From the NCBI RefSeq assembly GCF_900604535.1, contig NZ_UWOT01000004.1, positions 1 to 64,000 on the forward strand: a stretch of 64,000 nucleotides of DNA, given 5' to 3'. The notes beneath the pieces are model-generated. The model had not been told where the DNA came from, made no database searches, and saw nothing but the letters and a program-made list of their open reading frames with translations. This stretch comes from Romboutsia_E sp900604535. Its GTDB lineage: Bacteria; Bacillota; Clostridia; Peptostreptococcales; Peptostreptococcaceae. A program made the translations under genes and the position numbers. Below, piece after piece: positions 9,082-16,604 of the stretch (positions are counted from its first letter, which is position 1; each line of letters begins with the position of its first letter).

Positions 9082-9404
9082 AAGTTATCCTCCATTTAAA
9101 TTTTCCGAATTTTTTAAGCTTTTTATGTTGAATTGTTCACATTCCTTTTTAGCATAATAAAAAGCTTATAACAAAACACCATATAATTTATAAGCTTTTA
9201 CATATCTTTAATAAGTATTTTATTGTTGATTCTATTTAACCAGACACATATCCACATAAAACTACTTTTCATTCCATATAATAACATTTATCTGTAAAGT
9301 TTAAAATAGATTCGACAAAACAAGACAGTTTTTTACCATATTTTTGATATTTTTTGCTTTTAACTATTTATATCTTTAATATATAATATATTTGAGGTGA
9401 TATT
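9082..9404. other. Divergent spacer between polysaccharide operon and sortase gene
   Basis: A 323-bp A/T-rich spacer containing the leader of the operon read leftwards and the promoter region of srtB read rightwards. It holds the terminator-like hairpin at 9158-9200. On the plus strand, TTTAAC and TATAAT spaced 17 bp just before 9390 could be the srtB promoter. I see no convincing operon promoter or known riboswitch on the minus strand. Confidence 0.5.
9158..9200 (-). terminator. Leader terminator/attenuator of the polysaccharide operon
   Basis: Perfect 11-bp arms (9161-9171 and 9188-9198, containing AAGCTT) followed on the minus strand by a T-rich tail, about 75 nt before the wzz start. The next gene to the right is divergent, so no upstream minus-strand gene needs terminating here. 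Leader attenuation is therefore the simplest role (inference). Confidence 0.6.
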
Positions 9405-10100
9405 TTGAGAAAATTTTTAAGAAATTTAACGAATATTATTTTAATTTCTATCTTAATTTTTTCTGGATATAAAATTTATACAAAGCTTTCAGAATATAAA
9501 AAAGCAGATAAAGTATATACAGAAATTAGAGAGAAATCAAAAAAAAGCAACAAAGACGAAGAGTTATCTTCTTCAAACCCTGATTATAGATTTTGGCTTA
9601 AAGTAGACAACACAAACATAGACTACCCTGTCGTGCAAGGAGCAGATAACGACTACTACCTTACTCACGACTTCAACAAAGACTACCTAGCATCAGGAAG
9701 TATATTCATGGACTACAGAAATGACTTTGAAAATGACAAAAGCATAATAATCTACGGACACCACATGAGAAACAAAACAATGTTCGGAGAACTAGCAAAC
9801 TTCAAAGACAAGTCATTCTTTAATGAAAACAATAAAATAGAAATTGAATACAAAGGTAAAACCTATACATACGAAGTATTCTCAGTATATATAGCAGACT
9901 CATCAGAAGAATTTTTAGAAATGAATTTTAGCAATGATAACGAATATGAAGATTATCTAAACAAAATCATAGATAAATCACTATTCAAAACAAACATAAG
10001 TGTAACAAGTGAGGACAAAATAATAACCCTATACACATGCAGCTACGAATTCAACGGAGCCCGAACAATAGTAAACGCAAAACTAACATCTATAAATTAA
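9405..10100 (+). CDS. srtB: Class B sortase
   Basis: Membrane-anchored transpeptidase that cleaves a C-terminal sorting signal and links the protein to the peptidoglycan cross-bridge. It has one N-terminal transmembrane helix (about 8-24). The catalytic residues are H119 (YGHHM), C212 (TLYTC) and R220, in class B spacing. The start is TTG with GAGGTGA 4 nt upstream. It is the only sortase in the window; the obvious substrate is the LPQTG protein at 18752-22618. Codon use changes along the gene: the first part is T-rich, while the last 500 bp are rich in C- and A-ending codons as the gene approaches the palindrome at 10150. Confidence 0.95.
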   Translation: MRKFLRNLTNIILISILIFSGYKIYTKLSEYKKADKVYTEIREKSKKSNKDEELSSSNPDYRFWLKVDNTNIDYPVVQGADNDYYLTHDFNKDYLASGSIFMDYRNDFENDKSIIIYGHHMRNKTMFGELANFKDKSFFNENNKIEIEYKGKTYTYEVFSVYIADSSEEFLEMNFSNDNEYEDYLNKIIDKSLFKTNISVTSEDKIITLYTCSYEFNGARTIVNAKLTSIN

Positions 10101-10149
10101 ATCCATCCCCTACCAGTTTACTCGTATAGTATTATAAACAGTAAAAAAA

Positions 10150-10237
10150 GGGTGGCAGAAGCTAAATATTAATTTATAGTCATTTGCAGCATTTTTTCAG
10201 CTGCATGACTATAAATTAATATTAGCGCCCGCCACCC
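10150..10237 (+). repeat. Long tip-conserved palindrome, copy 2 (also terminator of LCP gene)
   Basis: An 88-bp palindrome between convergent srtB and the LCP gene. The outer arms are GGGTGGC/GCCACCC, followed by a long A/T arm. The tip is CAT, unpaired TT, GCAGC, a 9-nt T-rich loop, GCTGC, ATG. On the minus strand it ends in a T7 tract, so it can terminate the LCP transcript. Family orientation is plus. Confidence 0.85.
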
Positions 10238-10253
10238 GGCTTTACAAACTTTA

Positions 10254-11141
10254 CTAATTATACATGAAACTATCGAGTAGTTCTAAGTTTTTATCTTTGT
10301 CCCAAAGCACTACCCAACCAGCTTCCTTAAGTCTAACTTCTTCCTTATAATAAGGAAACTCCAAAGTCTTCATATTATCGGTACCAATTCTTAACGCCTT
10401 ATAACCAAGTATCACAATCTCAGAAGGAGTCAAATTGGTCTTAACACCAGATAATATTATATTTAGAGAACCTATATATCCACTAATACCAGATTTCTTC
10501 AAATTATCAAGAGCGCCTTTGACTACCATTCTTTGTCTAGAATTTCTAGCATCTGTACTATCTTGATATCTTATTCTACTAAAAGCAAGTGCTTGATATC
10601 CATTTAAATTATAAGTACCTGCACTATCTATAAGTTCTATATCTTTTTCTTGTGGGTATAAGTTATAACAGATTTTTATAAATTGATTAAGTGCTTCAAC
10701 ATCATTTTCTGTTACTTCTACTTCTACACCACCTATTAAATCAATTATTTTCATAAATGAAGAAAAATTCACTGTAGCATATCTATCTATACTAAGTCCA
10801 AAGTTATTATTTATAGTTTCTATTAATAAGTCTGGACCTCCATATGCATAAGCATGAGTTAGTTTTTCCTTACCATGCCCTTTTATATCTACATATGTAT
10901 CTCTACCTAAAGATGTTAGTTTTATATTATTATTTTCTTGATCTATGCTCATAATAATCATAGTGTCAGAACGATTATATCGCTCTAAATTTTCTCCATC
11001 TACTCCTATTAATAAAATGTTTTTTATTCCACACGATGCACTTGAATTTGCATCTTCATATGCAGGCTGTGCATATGTTACTTTAAAAAATGTAAGCATA
11101 AAAAATATTGCTAGTATAATACTTGATGATTTCCTTTTCAT
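10254..11141 (-). CDS. LytR-CpsA-Psr (LCP) family ligase
   Basis: Extracellular membrane-anchored enzyme. LCP proteins transfer lipid-linked wall teichoic acid or capsule polymers onto peptidoglycan. The protein has a signal/anchor at 7-24, then the LCP domain: LLIGVD, the RSDTM and SLGRDTYV blocks, LTHAYAYGG, and the Arg-rich FSRIRYQDSTDARNSRQR block (about residues 187-204) that binds the pyrophosphate lipid. Length is 295 residues. It probably attaches the polymer made by the 18-9081 operon, but that link is inferred from proximity. Confidence 0.93.
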   Translation of the reverse strand: MKRKSSSIILAIFFMLTFFKVTYAQPAYEDANSSASCGIKNILLIGVDGENLERYNRSDTMIIMSIDQENNNIKLTSLGRDTYVDIKGHGKEKLTHAYAYGGPDLLIETINNNFGLSIDRYATVNFSSFMKIIDLIGGVEVEVTENDVEALNQFIKICYNLYPQEKDIELIDSAGTYNLNGYQALAFSRIRYQDSTDARNSRQRMVVKGALDNLKKSGISGYIGSLNIILSGVKTNLTPSEIVILGYKALRIGTDNMKTLEFPYYKEEVRLKEAGWVVLWDKDKNLELLDSFMYN

Positions 11142-11170
11142 GCTATCACCACTATTCTTATATTAAAATA

Positions 11171-11680
11171 TTAATTCTTTACTTTACTTTTCCCAAGAAA
11201 AAGATTAGTTATTCCTATTAATATAAGTCCTATTATTCCACCTAATGTATCTACCATTATATCTCTAAATTCTCCACTTCTTCCCGGAATAAATAGTTGA
11301 TGAAATTCATCCGTGCATGCATATAAAAATACGACTATTAAACTTATTATTATTGAGTTTAATATTTTTTGTGAGTTTCTATGATATATTCCATTATATA
11401 CTAAGCTATATGTTAGTATTGCTAATACAAAGTATAAAAACATATGAGCTGATTTTCTTATAAAAAATTCCCCTATTGATGATGTTAGTATTGGTTTTGT
11501 TATAACTCCTAGTATAGGCATTTCTATAATCATTTTTCGAAATGATCCTGATTGACTAGCTGATACTGTTGCTGGTTGATTTGACAAATAAAATATAAAT
11601 CCCATCCAAAATATTATAGCAAGTACTCTTATTGTAATTTTACTTAAGTTTATTTCTTTATTTTTTGTAATTGCCCTCAT
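11171..11680 (-). CDS. VanZ-family membrane protein
   Basis: Small membrane protein of 169 residues with about four transmembrane helices. The VanZ signature is clear in the C-terminal half: DEFHQLFIPGR followed by RDIMVDTLGG. VanZ proteins are linked to teicoplanin resistance and to surface changes, but the molecular activity is unknown. It is transcribed 29 nt upstream of the LCP gene and is probably in an operon with it. Confidence 0.88.
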   Translation of the reverse strand: MRAITKNKEINLSKITIRVLAIIFWMGFIFYLSNQPATVSASQSGSFRKMIIEMPILGVITKPILTSSIGEFFIRKSAHMFLYFVLAILTYSLVYNGIYHRNSQKILNSIIISLIVVFLYACTDEFHQLFIPGRSGEFRDIMVDTLGGIIGLILIGITNLFLGKSKVKN

Positions 11681-11804
11681 TTAATACTCCTTTTTATTTA
11701 TAATTATAAATTTTATCACTTCTATAAAGATATTTGTATTTTATTTTACGAAAATGTTTATAATCAAATTATTAAATTATACTAATTTATGAAAGGAATG
11801 TTAT

Positions 11805-12362
11805 ATGTTTAAATTTATAAGAAGATTATTTTTCATTTGCATATTCTTTATAGTTGCCTTAGTAGGTGGTATTATGTACATTAATTACCGTAATTATTCC
11901 AATTTTACAAAAGATCTTACTACAGTTTCTAATGATACTATTAATGCTAGTAAGGATTCAGATACTAATAATTCTACTTCTATACCAGAGGTAAAAATGG
12001 TGAAGGAAAGTGCAAGTATTTCCAAGGTAATGTCGGATATTGTTTCCAATGAAGATAATTATGATTTATTAGTTAGATGTGATGATATTAGTTCTTTAGT
12101 TTATTGGAATAAAAATGATAAGAGAGTTTCTATTGTTCCTTTAGAAGATAGTGATGATTTTGATACTTTGTCTAGTAAGACTGATAAGTACATAAATCTT
12201 AGTGATTATACTATGGATGATTTAGAAAGTCTTAAGGATGAGTTTTTATCTGGTGATATTTCTAAGAAGTTAAGCATTGTTAGTAATGTTTTAAAAAATA
12301 GCGATACTAATATAAAGGAAAGTGATTTGATTGGAATGTATTTATCTTATGCTTCTAATTAA
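11805..12362 (+). CDS. Uncharacterised membrane-anchored protein
   Basis: I do not recognise a family. The 185-residue protein has one N-terminal transmembrane helix (about 7-26) with a basic cytoplasmic end, a Ser/Asn/Thr/Asp-rich linker to about residue 65, and an acidic extracellular domain of about 120 residues without cysteines. The start follows GAAAGGAATG. It is a single-gene unit closed by a strong terminator at 12378-12417. The coding strand is G/T-rich (about 63% in the row at 12121) and C-poor. Confidence 0.75.
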   Translation: MFKFIRRLFFICIFFIVALVGGIMYINYRNYSNFTKDLTTVSNDTINASKDSDTNNSTSIPEVKMVKESASISKVMSDIVSNEDNYDLLVRCDDISSLVYWNKNDKRVSIVPLEDSDDFDTLSSKTDKYINLSDYTMDDLESLKDEFLSGDISKKLSIVSNVLKNSDTNIKESDLIGMYLSYASN

Positions 12363-12377
12363 TATTTCTTTTATTTG

Positions 12378-12417
12378 AAAAGGCTATATTAAAGTTTATC
12401 TTTAATATAGCCTTTTT
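12378..12417. terminator. Bidirectional terminator
   Basis: 17-bp perfect stem (GGCTATATTAAAG core) with A-run before and T-run after. It ends the 11805 gene and, on the other strand, the small ORF at 12449. Confidence 0.9.
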
Positions 12418-12448
12418 ATATCTTTTATATTTTTTATATTTAAGGAAG

Positions 12449-12559
12449 TTATTTTTCGTTTTTATTTTCTTTATTAGCTTCTTTTTTTCTAGCAACTATT
12501 TCTTTTTGCATTTTTTTATTTAATTTTCTTTTTTCTCTTTTTTGTTTCTTAGTAGCCAT
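12449..12559 (-). CDS. Small basic protein (36 aa)
   Basis: A short ORF of 36 residues with a strong RBS (GGGGGA, 7 nt before ATG). It begins MATKKQKREK; nearly half the residues are Lys or Arg, most others are Glu, Asn or Gln, and there are almost no hydrophobics. It is probably helical and nucleic-acid or ribosome binding, but I know no function. It ends just before the terminator at 12378-12417, so it has its own defined 3' end. Confidence 0.7.
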   Translation of the reverse strand: MATKKQKREKRKLNKKMQKEIVARKKEANKENKNEK

Positions 12560-12610
12560 AATATATCCCCCTTAATATTTTTATATTGTTTAGGATAATT
12601 ATATTAAGAT

Positions 12611-12656
12611 AATCTTTATTATATGATTAAATCTTATTAATCATATAATAAAGATT
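12611..12656. repeat. 46-bp perfect palindrome
   Basis: 20-bp perfect arms, A/T-only except for one G/C pair in each segment, around a 6-nt loop. It lies between the pseudokinase stop and the small ORF. It lacks a good T-run on either strand and lacks the TN-bulged tip of the long palindrome family. It may end the pseudokinase transcript. Confidence 0.6.
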
Positions 12657-12673
12657 AAGAAGTTAGTTGCTTT

Positions 12674-14374
12674 TTATTGTGGTGTAACTTCAGGTGTTGT
12701 TTGTGGTTCTTGTATTGGTGACTGATCTGTAGGTGTATTTGGAGTTTGTTCTGGTTTTTGCTCTGGTTGCTGAGGTGTCTGTTCTGGTGTTGGTGTCTGC
12801 TCTGGTTGCTGAGGCGTTTGTTCTGGCGTTGGTGTCTGTTCTGGTTGCTGAGGTGTTTGTTCTGGTGTTGGTGTCACTTCTGGTTTTTGCTCTGGTTTTT
12901 GTTGTATATTATTTTCTGTATTATTGTCTTGGCTAGGTTGTGATGTGTTTGTGTCACCTTCATTTTTATTTTGCTCGTTATCTGTATTTAAAGTATTATC
13001 AATTTCTACATCTTCAATTTCTATTGGGTTATATTTTTTATGAGTATATTCACTATTATCTGTATTTGTATTAGTGTTATTCTCTTGTGTTGCATTTGTG
13101 TTTTGTTGATTTACTTTATCTCTTGTTTTATTTGTATAACCTGTTGGTTTATTTTGATTTGATATAGTTGTATTTGGTACATTATCTTTATTTTTTAAAC
13201 CTTCAATAATATCACTTCCTGCAAATTTTAAAGTTGCAGATACTATACCTACTGCTGCGCATGCTGATACAATTTTCATATATTCTTTATATTTAGATCT
13301 GTCCTCTTCTTTTCCTGTACCTTCAGTTTTTAAATTTTTAACTTCTTTAAATTCTTCATTATCATCTTCATTTTTTCCAGATTCTTTTATATTATTTTCA
13401 TTTATAGTTTCATTAGAGTCTATATTCTTGTGATTCTCATTAATATTATTATTTTCTTCAATATTATTATCGTCTTTATTATTCTCTACTTCTATACTTT
13501 TGCTTTTTTCCATGTTTGCTATTGCTTTTAATTTAGCTTCTATCATTCTTTCTTTAGCTTGCTTTTCAAATTCTATATCATTTCTAAATGTTCTTATATT
13601 GTAATCTAGGTGTGAGCTTATATCTAATAAAAAAGCATCTAAGTTTTCATATCTATCTTTGGGATCTATATACAAACAGTTTTCTAATATAGATATTACG
13701 TTTAAACTACATTTTTCTTTGTCTATATAAAATTCTTCCATCATACTTTTATATAATTCTTTTTTACCATTTTCCCATACGAATGGTAGCTTTTTATTTA
13801 TTATTTCAAATAGTACTATACCTAGTGAGTATATGTCTGATGTTTTATTTATTGATTTGTTAGCTACTTGCTCTGGTGATATATATTTTATTGTTTTAGG
13901 ATATTTATCTATATATCCTGTAGAGTCTAGTTTTATAGTATTATCTTCATTTATATATATTTTTTCAGTGCTTAGATTTTTATAAACTATATTTAGTCTA
14001 TGTAAATCATGTAATCCGTTTATTACTTGTTTTATAATCCCTAAAGCTTCATTTTCTGTAAAATCTTTATTCTCTAATATTTTTTCTAAAGTTTCATATT
14101 CAGTGTATTCCATTTCAACAATGTAATATATAGTGTCCATATAACAACCACTGTCTACATTGTTTATTTTAAGCAAGTTTTCATTTTCATTTATATTTGA
14201 AAATTGAACAATCTTTTTTAACTCATCAAATTTACTTTCCTTATACTGACTTTTTTCGTAAAGCTTTAAAATTACCTTCTCTTTTGTTTCTATATTGATG
14301 GCTGTATATGTTAATTTTGATTTATCCTTCGAAACAAGTTCAAGTGACTCATATTTTTCTGTAAAATTAATCAT
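12674..14374 (-). CDS. Transmembrane pseudokinase with Pro/Thr-rich ectodomain
   Basis: 566 residues. The N-terminal ~260 have a Ser/Thr kinase fold: the VAIK-type Lys is K37, and SPE (166-168) and SDIYSLG (179-185) are intact. The catalytic machinery is lost. The HRD site reads YKN (131-133), the following Lys is Ser135, the metal-binding Asn is Lys138, DFG is replaced by an S-T-G around 151-153, and the glycine-rich loop is missing. A charged linker leads to one transmembrane helix (about 365-386), then an Asn/Gln/Thr-rich and Pro-rich external part with three 13-residue repeats. There are no PASTA domains. It probably acts as a scaffold or sensor rather than an enzyme. Partner unknown. Confidence 0.85.
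   Translation of the reverse strand: MINFTEKYESLELVSKDKSKLTYTAINIETKEKVILKLYEKSQYKESKFDELKKIVQFSNINENENLLKINNVDSGCYMDTIYYIVEMEYTEYETLEKILENKDFTENEALGIIKQVINGLHDLHRLNIVYKNLSTEKIYINEDNTIKLDSTGYIDKYPKTIKYISPEQVANKSINKTSDIYSLGIVLFEIINKKLPFVWENGKKELYKSMMEEFYIDKEKCSLNVISILENCLYIDPKDRYENLDAFLLDISSHLDYNIRTFRNDIEFEKQAKERMIEAKLKAIANMEKSKSIEVENNKDDNNIEENNNINENHKNIDSNETINENNIKESGKNEDDNEEFKEVKNLKTEGTGKEEDRSKYKEYMKIVSACAAVGIVSATLKFAGSDIIEGLKNKDNVPNTTISNQNKPTGYTNKTRDKVNQQNTNATQENNTNTNTDNSEYTHKKYNPIEIEDVEIDNTLNTDNEQNKNEGDTNTSQPSQDNNTENNIQQKPEQKPEVTPTPEQTPQQPEQTPTPEQTPQQPEQTPTPEQTPQQPEQKPEQTPNTPTDQSPIQEPQTTPEVTPQ
12760..12877 (-). repeat. 39-bp tandem repeat (3 units) in pseudokinase gene
   Basis: Three nearly identical 39-bp units encode a 13-residue repeat of type PTPEQTPQQPEQT. 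Units start near 12761, 12800 and 12839 and differ by a few transitions. Copy number is likely to vary between strains. Confidence 0.85.
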
Positions 14375-14393
14375 ACTTTTATCATCCTTCTAT

Positions 14394-14435
14394 AAAAAAT
14401 TAAAGGTATGAATCCAATTTCTATCCATACCTTTT
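14394..14435 (-). terminator. Terminator after yitT-family gene
   Basis: Stem AAAGGTATG/CATACCTTT (14402-14434) between the pseudokinase start and the YitT stop, with T-rich sequence on both sides. Confidence 0.65.
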
Positions 14436-14526
14436 TACCTTAGATTATAATAAATTTTATGCTTTTCTTATAATAACTATTCTACTAGTTTTATTTCATT
14501 AATTTATTATATCTGATTATATTTAA

Positions 14527-15387
14527 TTATACATTTATATCCTTAAATCCTTCTCCAAGTACTTCATGTACATCACTTACTATTATAAATGCTCTTGGGT
14601 CTACTCTTTTTATAAGTTTCTTAAGATGAACTTCTTGTTTCTTTTTTACAACTGCTAGTAGTATACTCTTATTATTGTTAGTGTATCCACCTCTACCATC
14701 TAGTATTGTAACCCCTCTGTTTATATCATTTACTATTGCATCTCTTAGAATTTCTTCATTATCACTTATTATCATAAATGCTTTTGAATAATCAAATCCT
14801 GATATTATTGCATCTACTAATTTAGCTATTATATATAAAGCTATACCTGAATATAGCCCAGTTTCTAAATTTCCATTTGCAATACCTGCTGATACAACTA
14901 CCATTCCATCTATAACTATTAAACATTTTGATAAAGGTATACTTGGTATTATTCTATTTACCATAAGTGCTATTAAGTCTGTTCCACCTGTTGAACCATC
15001 TACGCTAAATACCATACCTATACCTACTCCTAAGAATATTGCTCCTGATATTGCTGATAAAAGTACATCTTCTGTTACTGATACGTTAGATAGTGGTGCT
15101 GTTACATCTAGTAATCCTGATAGTATTAACATACCTATTAGTGTTTTTATAGCATCTTTTTTACCTAGTATTTTCACTGAGAATATTAGTAGTGGTATAC
15201 CCATTGCTAACATTATTGTTGATACTGATAGTCCTGTTAGTTTACTTAGTACTAGTGATAAACCACTTAGTCCTCCCGGTGCTATTGTATATGGTTTAAA
15301 GAACATGTTTAGACCTATACTCATTGATAGACATCCTATTATTAATCCTATAAATTCTATGATTCCTGTTTTTATTTTATTATTCAT
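14527..15387 (-). CDS. YitT-family membrane protein
   Basis: 286 residues with five to six transmembrane helices, then a cytoplasmic DUF2179-type C-terminal domain (about the last 85 residues, with GVTILDGRGGYTN). The family is widespread in Firmicutes and its transport or regulatory role is not settled. I start at the ATG at 15387, with GGGAGGGA 9 nt upstream; a 25-residue upstream extension exists in frame but has no RBS and would precede the first helix with unrelated sequence. It is a single-gene unit between terminators. Confidence 0.9.
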   Translation of the reverse strand: MNNKIKTGIIEFIGLIIGCLSMSIGLNMFFKPYTIAPGGLSGLSLVLSKLTGLSVSTIMLAMGIPLLIFSVKILGKKDAIKTLIGMLILSGLLDVTAPLSNVSVTEDVLLSAISGAIFLGVGIGMVFSVDGSTGGTDLIALMVNRIIPSIPLSKCLIVIDGMVVVSAGIANGNLETGLYSGIALYIIAKLVDAIISGFDYSKAFMIISDNEEILRDAIVNDINRGVTILDGRGGYTNNNKSILLAVVKKKQEVHLKKLIKRVDPRAFIIVSDVHEVLGEGFKDINV

Positions 15388-15445
15388 TTCGACAAATCCC
15401 TCCCTTGCTATGAATATTATATCAGTAATATTTTGTTTTTCAAAC

Positions 15446-15477
15446 AAAAAAATGGATAGCAAGTAATTTTGCTATCT
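15446..15477 (-). terminator. Terminator after the GT2 operon
   Basis: Stem GATAGCAA/TTGCTATC (15455-15476) followed on the minus strand by a T7 run, 13 nt after the stop of the 15489 gene. Confidence 0.85.
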
Positions 15478-15488
15478 ATTTTATATTT

Positions 15489-16604
15489 TTATTTTTCAAA
15501 TGAAGAGAAATATGCCGAAACTATTTCTAATTGACCACTTCGATTAGTAATTGTATTATATGGATTTGAGTCTACTAATAGCTCTACTTTTTCTATATTA
15601 CCTAGTTTATTATTATATTCCAATATGTCGTATTGAAAACTTAAGTCAGTTTTTGATTTTTTAGTTAAATCAATATTTATATTTGCTACTTCATTGTTTT
15701 TACCATATACATTTATAACTATATTTTCTACGCTATTATCTATATTTTTAATCTCTAAATTAAAATATCTACATCTAGGATTATAGTTTTTAACCTCACT
15801 ACTTATGTTTTCAAAGTCATTTAAGTTCTCATATGTTACTACGTTATTATTTATATTATATCCATTAGTGTATGCCCATGGTGTAAGTGTATTCTCTCCA
15901 TATTTTATACTTAAAGCTTCTACTGATTCTAAAATCATCTCACCTTGTCTATCATATAAGTCCTGATAATCACTATCAGATTCAACTCTCATTGCTAGTC
16001 TTACACCATTTGTCATATGACCCTCTAATTCTTTTAATGATTCTTCTATATCTATTGTCATATTTATTGCATCTGATTTATTTGAGTTTTCTAATTTGTA
16101 ATCTCCTATTTTCTCTTCAAAATATTCCATATATTGATTGTCACCACTACCTACTAACATCTTTTCATCACCTTGTAGGTAAAAGCTAATTTGAGATATG
16201 CTATTATTTATATTTTTAAATTTCAATGATAATGAATTAGTTAACTCTCCATCTACATATGATAAAGGAACTTCTTTCGTTATATATGTATTATTTTGAG
16301 TATTACTAAACTTAAGTAAAACTTCATTATTTTCATTGTAACTTAAATTATAGTCATTACTTTTTTCTCCTATATTCCACTCTTTTACCTTACTTATTGT
16401 ATTTGATGTGTCTGAAGTGTTTTTAAGTTTATCTATATTGGTGTGACTATCTGATTTTACCAGACTAGTACTGTTTACTACATTATTAGTAAAACCTTCT
16501 ATAGTATCATAGTTATCCATAAATAAAATACTTAATCCACATACAGCAGCTATTGTTACTGATGTTGCTACTTTTCTTTTTCCTGATACTTTACCTATAC
16601 TCAA
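15489..16604 (-). CDS. Uncharacterised exported protein coupled to GT2 synthase
   Basis: No family recognised. 371 residues with a basic N-terminus, one membrane helix (about 12-30), then a long extracellular part that looks all-beta. Two similar halves each combine a LSLKFKNI- or FNLEIKNI-like strand with SISQISFYLQG or SVENIVINVYG, suggesting two carbohydrate-binding-like jelly-roll domains (inference). Start and upstream stop overlap by 4 nt (ATGA), so it is translationally coupled to the cellulose-synthase-like gene. That position is where BcsB-like or other accessory proteins often sit. It could hold or guide the polysaccharide outside the membrane. Confidence 0.75.
   Translation of the reverse strand: MSIGKVSGKRKVATSVTIAAVCGLSILFMDNYDTIEGFTNNVVNSTSLVKSDSHTNIDKLKNTSDTSNTISKVKEWNIGEKSNDYNLSYNENNEVLLKFSNTQNNTYITKEVPLSYVDGELTNSLSLKFKNINNSISQISFYLQGDEKMLVGSGDNQYMEYFEEKIGDYKLENSNKSDAINMTIDIEESLKELEGHMTNGVRLAMRVESDSDYQDLYDRQGEMILESVEALSIKYGENTLTPWAYTNGYNINNNVVTYENLNDFENISSEVKNYNPRCRYFNLEIKNIDNSVENIVINVYGKNNEVANINIDLTKKSKTDLSFQYDILEYNNKLGNIEKVELLVDSNPYNTITNRSGQLEIVSAYFSSFEK

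Noticed and set aside
9600..10100. A/C-rich gene segments as horizontally acquired or recombinant DNA
   Set aside because: The change is gradual within single intact genes, occurs in housekeeping genes, and follows palindrome orientation. Transfer would not give this pattern.
12733..12943. Val/Leu/Trp-rich plus-strand ORFs opposite the pseudokinase C-terminus
   Set aside because: They are antisense shadows of the Pro/Gln/Thr repeat; composition follows from the repeat and there is no RBS.
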